Of a DNA stretch of 10,437 bases, positions 1-7,414 are shown in pieces; the first letter of the stretch is position 1; every line of letters begins with the position of its first letter. Both the position numbers and the translations under genes were made by a program. The notes under the pieces are model-generated. The model saw only the letters and a program-made list of their open reading frames with translations. It searched no databases and had not been told where the DNA came from. Source of the DNA: Dunaliella salina (Eukaryota > Chlorophyta > Chlorophyceae > Chlamydomonadales > Dunaliellaceae); contig MU069844.1 in NCBI GenBank assembly GCA_002284615.2, positions 272,267 to 282,703 of the forward strand. Direction: 5' to 3'.

Positions 1-557
1 TCATTCACATACAGAGAAAAAAGCAGAGGGGATAAAGGGCACCCCTGCTTTACACCCGTGTTAGGGTTCACCCGAGCAGCCTTCTGTCCATCCCTCAAAA
101 TATACTCATCAGCATCGTACATGTTTTTAANGATGGACAAGAGAGGAGTGGGCATGCGTGTGCGTTGCAGGTGCTGCCAGAGTGCCTGCCTAGGGATGGT
201 ATCGTAGGCTTGCTTAAAGTCAATGAACGCTGTGTGCAGCCGGCTAGATCGCCCAGGCTGGATCGTGCGTGCAGCATGCTGTAGGTGCCTTAAAATGAAG
301 ATGGGCTGGAGGGTGTTCCTGCCTAGGTAGAAACCGAATTGTGTGTCAGGAATCTTATTTGCTGCCACGCACCAGCCTGTTACAAGAGAACGAATCACAT
401 TGGCATACAAGCTGTACATTGTGCCACTAACAGCCAGCATGCGATAGCTGTTAGGTTCAAGGAGGGGTCCCTTTTTGTACAAGGGGGTCAGCTTAACCTT
501 CTTCCAACAATCAGGGATGCGAGCCTTATCATAGAAAAGCTTGAACCTCACAACTCA
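1..557 (-). CDS. LINE reverse transcriptase fragment, 5'-truncated and cut by the window edge
   Basis: One minus-strand frame stays open from a stop just above 557 down to base 1, about 185 codons. It reads as the fingers and palm start of a non-LTR retrotransposon reverse transcriptase. Near the start are KARIPDCWKKVKLTPLYKKG and then NSYRMLAVSG, typical of LINE RT blocks 0-2. IPDTQFGFYLGRNT comes next, then motif A FIDFKQAYDT (198-227) with its catalytic aspartate, and motif B GVKQGCPLSP (27-56). Motif C with the YADD box would lie beyond base 1. No endonuclease precedes the RT: the frame begins abruptly at a short direct repeat, as expected for a 5'-truncated insertion. The unresolved base at 131 falls in one codon and does not break the frame. 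Family assignment is LINE of the apurinic-endonuclease type (inferred). That it is an RT is near certain; whether the complete copy is functional cannot be seen. Confidence 0.88.
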
Positions 558-607
558 CAAATCTCCAAATCAAGACCACTTCCTCACAAATCTCCAAATC
601 AAGACCA
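554..607. repeat. 25-bp direct repeat, two copies with 29-bp period
   Basis: The sequence starting CTCACAAATCTCCAAATCAA occurs at 554-578 and again at 583-607 with no mismatch over 25 bases, separated by 4 bases. It sits exactly where the minus-strand reverse transcriptase frame loses its 5' part, so it may mark the insertion or truncation junction. A simple local tandem duplication is equally possible. Confidence 0.8.
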
Positions 608-1113
608 TCTAGGATTCAGGCCCTGATTGTCCGGGATTTGAGCATGTGCACTACCCGTCCAAATTGGGCCATTCAGGATATTTGGGAAGCAGAGTCGTCT
701 AGTGAACGACTTAATACGAACATAAACTCAGAATGACACTGCATGGTTGGAATGAAGCTTTGTACACCCTAACTCAGCAGGACCATGGTGCAAAAAGTTG
801 TGGTTCTGCTGAACCTGCCCGTTTTTGCCTTTAGGTAACAGCATGCATAGCCTGTTTATAAGTACTGGTACAAACTCTGGGTGAAACAAATTCCTACTAT
901 CCTGTCACATTCCTATCATGTGTAGTTCCCTTCAGCAGCACGAACCAGTATAGCCGTTTATGCCATAAATTATGGTCAACAGATCTGTCATTGAGGATGG
1001 AACATGGTGTAGGCACAGCTTCATAATCTCTACAATTAGCCTGCCTGGACTGATCTGACAAGGCGAGATGAGAGCTCAAGATTACAAGGTTGCGAGAGAG
1101 AGAAGGCCTCCAG
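608..1113. other. about 500 bp with no recognisable gene
   Basis: I find no frame with recognisable protein motifs on either strand and no repeat shared with the rest of the window. On the minus strand it lies directly after the stop of the LINE C-terminal remnant at 1114, so part of it could be that element's 3' untranslated tail, but nothing in the sequence proves this. Confidence 0.4.
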
Positions 1114-1790
1114 TCAAACTGACTGACTGCCAGCCTGTTCTAAAAAGGGAACTCATAGAGAAATGATAATTTACTGTTGTTCTGACTCAGGAAACAAAAC
1201 ATGCCATGCGACTGGACGTGATGAGGTACAGACAAGTATCTGAAGGGATGGAGAAGAGTGGATAGGACAGGACTAATCTGTCCTGTGAAGCATATTTCCG
1301 CCTTAGGTTGCAAACTTGAGGGTGGGTGCATTTGAAAATGACATGCTGCTCATCTTGAACGTCATCCTGGGCATCACGAAGATCACACGTTGGAAAAATA
1401 TTTCATCCCAAGCCATGGTGGCTTGCTTAACTCTCACAGTGTGGACACAAAGCCGAAATCGAGCCACGACGGACGATGTGTTTGGCTAAATCCAGATAGA
1501 AATATTTGGGCAGAGCGTAAGGAGCATATGTGACATATGATATGTCACATGCGCATTTTTTTGTCGGTAGGGCACAACAATGATGACAAGTAAATTTCTT
1601 GCTGTCGACATTACGTGGATTGTAGTTGGAAAATTGTCTCCAGTGTGCTAGATGTCGTGCTTAAAGATCAACAACAAGCTGAATCAAATCCGAAGGACTG
1701 TTCAAAGGGAAGAAAGGCAAAGGATCACACAGCTGTACCTGCCTGTTAGATTGCATTGCACTCGGAGCTTGACCTCTGGCTGATAGTTTG
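1114..1790 (-). pseudogene. C-terminal remnant of a LINE ORF2 (zinc-knuckle region), broken by stops and frameshifts
   Basis: Read on the minus strand from about 1790, one frame gives VQLCDPLPFFPLN, then a single stop, then ARHLAHWRQFSNYNPRNVDS and YAPYALPKYFYLDLAKH. A frameshift leads to VARFRLCVHTVRVKQATMAW. A second shift leads to CDLRDAQDD and DEQHVIFKCTHP, the knuckle found after the RT in many LINEs. The first Cys pair is damaged: the residue expected to be the second Cys is Arg (codon at 1376-1378). The H-x4-C half (1328-1345) is kept. Further shifted pieces give FLSQNNSKLSFLYEF and EQAGSQSV followed by a stop at 1114-1116. It resembles the C-terminus expected for the LINE family of the RT at 1-557. 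The order on the strand (C-terminus upstream of the RT) shows these are two separate insertions. It is clearly a pseudogene. Confidence 0.78.
1528..1550. repeat. perfect 11-bp inverted repeat (23-bp near-palindrome)
   Basis: ATGTGACATAT at 1528-1538 is followed by one G and then its exact reverse complement at 1540-1550. It lies inside the degraded minus-strand LINE reading frame, so it is not an intergenic operator. It is probably a chance or duplication product of decay; no protein-binding role can be claimed. Confidence 0.85.
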
Positions 1791-1872
1791 GTTGCTCATC
1801 GCAAACCTCCGTTGGTGAGGTTCACTGTTAGTTTCAGCGCCGACTGTTGGGTCTTTCCATAATGCATGCTGG
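1785..1872 (-). repeat. LINE 3'-terminal repeat, copy 1
   Basis: The block with core TTAGTTTCAGCGC on the plus strand (1811-1872) recurs at 8877-8936 in the same orientation and at 8428-8486 in the opposite one, with scattered transitions. Read on the minus strand it lies about 190 bases after the PPDPH stop of the LINE-B remnant. A similar repeat lies after another LINE-B remnant near 9080. The simplest reading is that it is the conserved 3' end of the LINE-B transcript. On the minus strand, weaker similarity to the 8487 region continues to about 1785, just before the next LINE remnant begins. Confidence 0.65.
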
Positions 1873-2063
1873 TTGTGTACAGGCCTCGTGTCTTCACAGT
1901 ACTTGATTTAGAAAAAAAAAGTCTAGGCAGGCCAGAGTCCACGTGCGTTAAGGGAAGGTCCACTAACTAACAAGCAAGCAAGCTAGCAAGCTAGCAAGCT
2001 CACCAGAAGGCCCTCAGAACCTACACTAGACACAGCTAGCCTGGGGGAGAGCCAGAAACAGAG
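1873..2063. other. non-coding tail region with A9 run and AAGC/CTAGC simple repeats
   Basis: There is no coding signal here. It contains an A9 run at 1911-1919 and a simple repeat at about 1970-2002 made of AAGC units grading into AAGCTAGC units. It lies between the LINE-B stop codon (minus strand) and the 3'-terminal repeat, so it is most likely LINE-B 3' untranslated sequence altered by slippage. Confidence 0.5.
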
Positions 2064-2285
2064 CTAATGAGGATCTGGGGGGTTGTCTGCCATGCTCCTG
2101 GACGCCCGGACCCTCCTTCTCCTGCTGTCTGTAAGCTGTTTTGCTACTGGTTCAGCTTTGTGAGGCGTAGATTCATAGGAGGTTTGATTGTGTAGTCAAT
2201 GATTTACGATGATGCCAGCTACACCAATTAAGATGATATGTAGAGTTGCTTCGTTCTTCCTGTTTGAATTTCTTGAGCTGCGGGA
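2064..2285 (-). pseudogene. LINE-B C-terminus: end of restriction-like endonuclease domain, remnant 1
   Basis: The minus strand reads RNSNRKNEATLHIILIGVAG (to about 2213), the hydrophobic segment near the C-terminus of the RLE domain in this window's elements. Compare VTLHTILLGVGG in LINE-A and VTLHTILIGVAG in the remnant near 9240. It then hits a TGA stop. A second frame supplies DYTIKPPMNLRLTKLN, the expected continuation, so at least one indel is present. The first frame resumes and ends MADNPPDPH followed by a stop at 2064-2066. The catalytic PD and ExK residues lie upstream and are absent, because the element is 5'-truncated at about 2285 where the plus-strand LINE-A begins. It is non-functional. 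The RLE assignment rests on the matching segments and the PPDPH end. Confidence 0.72.
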
Positions 2286-2295
2286 TCCTGGATGA

Positions 2296-2833
2296 CTGAA
2301 GGTCATTGACGAGGCTCTCTCCCTCCACAAACCCCCTGCCCACTCTTTCCCAACGCTGATTGCCTGCATCACCAAAACCCTCCTAAGTTTGGACATCCAC
2401 GGACTCCATGACCTTACAACCAATAGAGGAACCCACATAATCAGTGTGGCACAACTCAAGAACAAGCACTCAAAAATTACAACAAAGGAAAATAGCCCTA
2501 AACAGGCTAGCAGCCTGAGTCAACCTACCTCCTGATGTACAATTAACCCAGGACATCATGCATAACATTCTTGGAGACAAAANTACTGCTGCTAACACTC
2601 TCCCCAGGTACCGCCAAATCAACAACAGCCACATCAGCGAGCTGGTTGACACACACTTCAACAGTTCATCTCCAGACTCACCACGCCCAGGAACTATCCC
2701 CCTAACTGCACACACAACACTACCAGTAACCCCCCACACAACCCCGCTCCAGAACCCACTACACACACCCGCTCACAGGCCGCCGCATCAATCTGACAAA
2801 TGCCCCATCCACTGCCCCCATCCAAAACCCTAA
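2296..2833 (+). pseudogene. LINE-A segment 1: likely post-RT linker, two frames
   Basis: From 2296 one frame reads EALSLHKPPAHSFPTLIAC, then SLDIHGLHDLTTNRGTHIIS and VAQLKNKHSKITT before losing coherence near 2490. The next frame continues with KIALNRLAA, a TGA stop at 2516-2518, and then VNLPPDVQLTQDIMHNILGD and TLPRYRQINNSHISELVDTH up to a stop at 2833. The pattern of a short amphipathic block (GLxxLxxLTxxxG) followed by a basic helical block matches what I remember lying between the RT and the tether in long RLE-LINE polyproteins of green algae. That recollection is unverified. Base 2583 is ambiguous but keeps the frame. No catalytic motif is present. A Pro/Thr-rich tail from about 2690 passes into the next segment by another frame change. 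Confidence 0.6.
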
Positions 2834-4187
2834 CAGAGCAACACAGAATCAAGAGGCCAACCCAGCAGAAATAAATACCAATCAATCCATCCCCTCCTCA
2901 AACACAAAAGAGACAACCTCCCTGAACACCACCTCCCTAAACACTGCCTCCTTCAACATCACTTCCCAGAGCACCACTTTCCTGACCACCACTTCTCAAA
3001 ACACGCAAGGGACCTCCTTCACATCCCCAGAGGAGGCCAGCACAAACCCTGGAAACACTCAGGATACCACACAAGAGAACTTACAAGGAACCAAAACCCA
3101 ACAGAGCCCCAACAACGCTGACAATGATCCTCAGGGAGCCGCCAACAATCATGATCTGCCTCCCACCCAAGCTGTCCCACTGAATGCACTATCTCAAAGC
3201 ACTATCCATCCAACAAAAGAACCGCCTAGCAAAAGGACACGATCTAGATGCAAACAAGCACCCGTAACAACCGCAGGATCAACCTCTTTGATACAAAACA
3301 CAATTCAAAACAACCTTTTGCTTCCCACTCAGGAAATACAGCAAGGAACCACAGAGATCCCATACTCTGCCACCACACCCACACAAACACACGATATAAC
3401 ACCAACGATACCCCTTTGCCCCCAAGAAACTCCTCCAAACACCCCCTCCAGCAGGAAAAGAGCTACTTCTGCCAACCCTACACTCCCTGGTACTCAACCT
3501 AACCATCCTAATACCTCAAATAGATGTATCTCACAGGCTCTGTCTCCCCCCAACGAGCCACCCAGCAAACGCACGCGATCCAAGTCACAATCAAGCTCCC
3601 TCCACACACAAAGCACCTGTAACCAAACAACATCCAATCCCCTCGCCTTGCGACACCAAAGCAACAACCCACCCCCTACTCACCATCAACCTAGCCCCCC
3701 TTTCATGCCTCCAACCATCACTCTCACTTCCTCAAGCCAAGGCACACAAAACAGCCGACAGAAAAGAAAGAGGAGAAAGCTTCTTGAAACTAGTACAAAC
3801 CTCTCCATCCCTAGTATCTCTCCACTGGGCCAAGCAACCCAACACACAGAGCTCTGGCACTACAAGCAAAATAAATTGAGAAAGCTAGCAGAGGAAACAA
3901 CCCCCCTAGACGCAATTAATACTATCTACAACTACGACCTAAATGATATCACACATATCAGTGACTGGAGGATCATTATTGTCAAGAAAAGAGACAGGAA
4001 CAATGAGCCTCCCAAGCACCGAAAACAATACCTGATCCACTTTGCGCCCATGACAATCGAAAAATGGGCCCTCCCAATGTTCAAACGCGCTGGGTTCACC
4101 CTATCAATACCAAACCTGCCGCTCGAGCTGAGATTGAGTGTGCCTGCTGTGAGATCTGCAACTACAATGGCGGCAAAGAGCCCATAA
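2730..4187 (+). pseudogene. LINE-A segment 2: N/T/P/Q-rich tether with NLS-like motifs and a possible chromo-like module
   Basis: This frame is open from just after a TAA at 2727 to a stop at 4187, the longest uninterrupted frame in the window (about 485 codons). The first 350 or so codons are low complexity, rich in Thr, Asn, Ser, Pro and Gln with hardly any hydrophobic core, as in a disordered tether. Within it EPPSKRTRSR (from 3219) and EPPSKRTRSK (from 3555) recur 336 bp apart, and RQKRKRRK lies at 3756-3779; all three look like nuclear localisation signals. After 3840 the composition becomes globular: ELWHYKQNKLRKLAEE, then ISDWRIIIVKKRDR (about 3960) and KQYLIHFAPM with KWALPMFKRAGF (about 4023-4095). 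Alternating strands with a central 'YLIHF' could be a chromo-like fold, but the similarity is weak. The true protein leaves this frame near 4095-4130 and continues in the PHD frame, so the last 20 or so codons here are spurious. Confidence 0.68.
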
Positions 4188-4684
4188 ACTCTGAGCCCCC
4201 CTACCTTGACATGTGCATCTGCGACGTCTGCCACCGAACCTACCACTGGTCCTGCATGAAGGAGCTAGGATGTTACTCTGATGCACAAAGACAGGATATA
4301 GACAACAACATTTATTGGGCCTGCCCTGCATGCACACCTCTCAGCAATGATGAGAAATTAAAAAGAGAATCAAACTCTTTCAGCAATGAACTAATACGCG
4401 TTAATTGGGAGCCAAGCTGGGAACCTGAAGACATCAGGGAAGCTTGGCCCAATTTTCAACAATGCATCCTTCAATTCGAAGCCTGCAAAGATGAACCAGA
4501 CCTCTCCACTCCAGCTGCTGACTTTGAGCTAGACAACCTTGAAAGGCAGGGATTTGAAAACTCAGACAAGACAAACACTTGGAAACAGAAATTAGACACA
4601 GAACTCTGCAACAAGGCCACCTTTGACATGAATCCCACGACCCCCCAAGCAGACATTAATGGAACTGGCCGCTGTGAATTCTGA
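4064..4684 (+). pseudogene. LINE-A segment 3: PHD finger and chromo-like WEPxWEPED motif
   Basis: A C4-H-C3 PHD zinc finger spans 4148-4333. Counting from the Met at 4064, the ligands are C29-x2-C32, C53-x2-C56, H61-x2-C64 and C87-x2-C90, with the usual Trp two residues before the last Cys pair (YWACPAC). All eight ligands are intact. PHD fingers typically read histone H3 tails, so this module may direct the element's protein to chromatin. Shortly after it comes ELIRVNWEPSWEPEDIREAW (4388-4447), resembling the end of a chromodomain where aromatic and WEP residues cluster. An acidic, Leu-poor region follows with LERQGFENSDKTNTWKQK. The frame ends at TGA (4682-4684), but the same frame continues sensibly beyond it (ITTVDLIRPDPNN), so this is a nonsense mutation and not the natural end. 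PHD assignment is strong; the chromo link is tentative. Confidence 0.8.
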
Positions 4685-5089
4685 ATTACAACAGTTGACC
4701 TCATTAGGCCAGATCCCAACAATACAATGGATCTCCACCCCAAAGCAGATACTACCCATCCCCCTTCTACGCCATCAATACCACCTCTGGTGCTACCACA
4801 AATCTATTCCAAACAAATGGCATGCATCTATGGCACAGATGGAAAATGCAAAGGTATGCTAACCCCAGAGCGCATCAATGTCCTCCACGCTGCATTCAGC
4901 AGAGCCAGAGAAAATGGGATCCACAGCACAATTCAACCTCCACCCCAAAGCTTTGCCTCTGAGCTNGTGGGTCTTTTCTCACGCTCAATCCTTAGCAACA
5001 AAATGCAACAAAGTAAGAAGATCAAGGGTTCATACATACGCATCCTACCAAATCATATCCACACTGCCATGCAAAATGGGCCCTCGTAA
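4685..5089 (+). pseudogene. LINE-A segment 4: N-terminal part of the methyltransferase-like domain
   Basis: Same frame as the PHD segment, directly after its TGA stop. It begins ITTVDLIRPDPNN, passes through a Pro/Thr-rich spacer, and reaches MACIYGTDGKCKGMLTPERI (4820-4879), INVLHAAFSRARENGI and SFASE-VGLFSR, where the ambiguous base at 4966 gives one unknown residue. It then reads GSYIRILPNHIHTAMQN and stops at 5089. Just before this, from about 5068, another frame reads KWALVTQEKMASPLDY and carries the protein onward, so there is an indel between about 5060 and 5090. The IYGTDGKCKG turn is compact and looks structured. I cannot name a fold for this half alone and take it as the N-terminal side of the next domain. 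Confidence 0.55.
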
Positions 5090-5754
5090 CCCAGGAAAAA
5101 ATGGCCTCTCCCCTAGACTACAACCCCTGCCACCTCAACTATCGGAGTGGACACCTTCGAGATAGGGTATTCGGAGCCATCCATAACAGCCTCTCATCCA
5201 AATTCTCAGGATTTTCAGTATGCCATCCAATTTACGATGACCATGTGATGTACCTTACTCTCAAACATGCCATTTTTTCTGCCATGCAACAAAGCCACGC
5301 CACGGCAACCTTCATGTTCTTACCAAGCTGGGGAGGCCCTATGAGCACAAATCCATACTCTAAACTCCTGAATGCCTACCCTCACTTCCGTTGCACGTTG
5401 GGAGCCATACCCTCAAAAGGACTCAGCTATGCCACTCCCCCCTCCTGGGTCAGCCAGGGAATTGTCCTCCCATGCCACTCCTGGAGCCTACAAATAATTA
5501 CTGTTTGGAACACTGCTGCAAGAATCCGCCTGAATGAGAACAACCCAAATTGGCTCACAGGCCTGAAAGAAGACATCCGCGAGGCAAGATGGCTGAAAAG
5601 AAACGGTAGCAATGACCCAATCCCAGACACCCAGAAAGTGAAACTGGCTTTAATAAATTCAAAAAGCTACCCTCTGCCTACCAACAAACCCCTCAGAATA
5701 CCACTCAGAGCCAACAAACTCTTCCACCACTCACATCATCCAGCCATCATCTGA
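5068..5754 (+). pseudogene. LINE-A segment 5: domain with PCIF1-like adenine-methyltransferase pattern, catalytic box divergent
   Basis: A 217-codon frame from the ATG at 5101, open upstream to about 5068. The arrangement resembles the PCIF1-type N6-adenine methyltransferase core: ASPLDYNP near the start, then FSGFSVCHPIYDD (5206-5244) where an [N]PP[F/Y] catalytic box would sit after a glycine-containing strand. An amphipathic helix follows, then the hydrophobic strand TFMFLPSWGGP (5308-5340), compare the 'FIPEW' strand of that family. NPYSKLLNAYPHFRCTLGAI, GLSYATPPSW and SLQIITVWNT follow. If aligned this way, the box is HPIY and not NPPY/F, so catalysis is doubtful even for a complete copy. 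I have only a motif-level impression, with no alignment. It could be an unrelated alpha/beta domain of LINE proteins. The end is Pro/Asn-rich and the RNase H frame takes over before 5754. Confidence 0.5.
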
Positions 5755-6320
5755 AACGCAAAGTTGAAAACTGGAGAGAGTGGGCATACACAGATGGCAG
5801 CTGTCAGGTACGCAATGGAAAACAAGTGATTGGTGCAGGGGTCTACCACCCCGCCAGTGACAGCACCAACGATGCCCAGCCGAATGGAGCAGGAATCACC
5901 CATACCATCACCAGAGCCAAATTGGCGGCAATAGCAGCTGCCACTCTCCTAGGATATCGTTGCATTGCCACCGACAGCCTTTACTCTCTAGAACAGATCA
6001 GAAAGCAAGTACTCTACCCAGAACTTCATCACCAGCATGTCCAAGGCCACATCCTCAAGTTAATCATACAGCTCATATGCAACTCACCTACCCCTATTCA
6101 TTTCTTTAAGGTTAAATCTCATGCTGGAATTGCCAGCAACGAATGCGCAGATGCCATTGCCAAGCATCAGGCCATTCAGAATGACGACACCCTTGCAGAC
6201 ATAACCTTCCCATGTGCAACCCTTGAAGGCAATCCTTTTCATGACACCACCTGGCTTGCCTTCGAGGAAACTTCCTGCACTCATGCAAATGCTTTAGACG
6301 CCTTTACCCACCTGCCGTAA
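5616..6320 (+). pseudogene. LINE-A segment 6: RNase H domain, catalytic Glu replaced by Lys
   Basis: The frame is open from just after a TGA at 5613 to the stop at 6318-6320. The first 50 or so codons are a linker (FNKFKKLPSAYQQ, then Gln/Thr/Ser-rich). RNase H starts with ENWREWAYTDGSC, with the first Asp at 5793-5795. It continues through GAGVYHP, then ITRAKLAAIAAATLLGY, where the second acidic residue (normally Glu, as in RAELAAI) is Lys encoded by AAA at 5919-5921. The third acid is in CIATDSLYSLEQI (GAC 5973-5975). HFFKVKSHAGIASNECADAI carries the conserved His and last Asp (GAT 6150-6152). RNase H cleaves the RNA of RNA:DNA hybrids using two metals held by D-E-D-D; Glu to Lys would abolish this. 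A single G-to-A change would explain it. Many LINEs carry such a domain after the RT. Assignment is confident; activity is very unlikely. Confidence 0.85.
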
Positions 6321-7414
6321 ACCTGAAACACTTCTCCAACCTCCATGATGCTTTACGGAAGCACATGCACTCAAAACACAAACTTGGAAAGGCCAACACC
6401 AACACAGGTTACTACTCCTTCTACCAAAGTCTACTCCCCAACATCCATAAAACTATCAGTAATGCCTTCTGGACTATGCCAACACTCTCTTTCAAAATGA
6501 GGCAAAACATTTTTAAGTACCGCACAGGTACCCTCTTCAATCAAAAACACGCGGTGCGCTTCAAAATTTCCACAAGCCTACAATGCCTCCTCTGTGGGGA
6601 ACTCGACAGTGCCCTTCACATCTTGTCAGGATGCAAAAATTCTTGCATGTCTGGTATGGTAAATGAGCGACATAATATTGCCAGCAGAATCCTCCTAGAA
6701 GCCATCAGCAAAGGCCCTCTTGAGGCAGGTATTGCCTCCATGGACACTGGCAGTGCAGGCCGTCTTGCCTTGCAAGACCTACAGTTCCCAGAACATGCTA
6801 CCAATAGGACCGTCCCTAAATATATTTTCCCACGCCGCTTCCCTAATAAGAAGAGGCTCACTTCCAGCCGGCCTGATGCTCTATTGGTTGTTCCTCTGAA
6901 AAGAGCGTCTAAATCGAATCCTCGTTATGAATTGAGAAGTGCAGGGGGGCGCGGGGGAAACAGGGAGGACTCAGCGCCAGGCACAGCCACTCCACCCACA
7001 TCCAAGGCTCGTGACCCTAGTCAGCTCCACCCAGATCAGAGACATATCCACCTTGTAGAAGTCAAGTACTGTGAGGACACGTGGCCCAACAGCCAGCTTG
7101 AGGCCTCCAAGCAGCAGCACCGCGACCTTTGTCGTCATCTTTCTAGAGCCTCAGCTCAGGTCACCCTCCATACTATCCTGTTAGGTGTGGGAGGAGTCAT
7201 CTACATCCCACACACATTGGAGCCTCTAAAGGAGCTTGGTCTTGACACTTACAAGGCCACCAAGCTTGCTTGGAAGCTTCATGCTCATTCTGTCCTGTAT
7301 GCCTACAAACTTGCCAGCACCAGACGCGCTATTGAGAAAACTTTCTTCAACTCTCATCAACAAGATCAGGCACGGGCTATAGCTACTTCCAGTATCCCAC
7401 CTGATCCCCACTGA
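6281..7414 (+). pseudogene. LINE-A segment 7: CCHC zinc knuckle and restriction-like endonuclease (RLE), C-terminus of the element
   Basis: This frame takes over near 6281 (RLYPPAVNLKHF) and runs uninterrupted to the stop at 7412-7414. Counted from the Met at 6365: YRTGTLFNQKHAVRFK leads into a knuckle C74-x2-C77-x7-H85-x4-C90, then MVNERHNIASRILLEAISKG. The RLE follows, with SSRPDALLVV (P170, D171) and, 61 residues on, HLVEVKYCED giving the E232-V-K234 signature of PD-(D/E)XK nucleases. Then come QVTLHTILLGVGGVIY and LKLHAHSVLYAYKLASTRRA-like helices and the end SSIPPDPH. In R2-type LINEs this nuclease nicks the target DNA for primed reverse transcription, and the CCHC helps bind nucleic acid. 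Here all knuckle ligands and both nuclease signatures are intact, making it the best-preserved part of the element. As an isolated frame it has no evident promoter. Confidence 0.85.

Noticed and set aside
95..277. minus-strand frame of 60 codons
   Set aside because: It is a shadow: the neighbouring minus-strand frame over the same bases carries unmistakable RT motifs A and B.
554..607. CRISPR-like repeats
   Set aside because: Only two copies with a 4-base separation, and the context is eukaryotic retrotransposon DNA.
897..1079. minus-strand frame of 60 codons
   Set aside because: No motif, no similarity to neighbouring elements, and a length expected by chance.
2470..3506. several minus-strand frames rich in Gly, Val, Trp and Cys (2470-2766, 2694-2885, 3244-3438, 3279-3506)
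   Set aside because: They are antisense to the Thr/Pro/Asn-rich tether of LINE-A; the biased composition of that strand removes stop codons.
2286..7414. a novel element that replaces reverse transcriptase with a methyltransferase
   Set aside because: The left end is best explained by 5' truncation just after the RT, the usual fate of LINE copies, so the absence of RT in this copy says nothing about the intact element.
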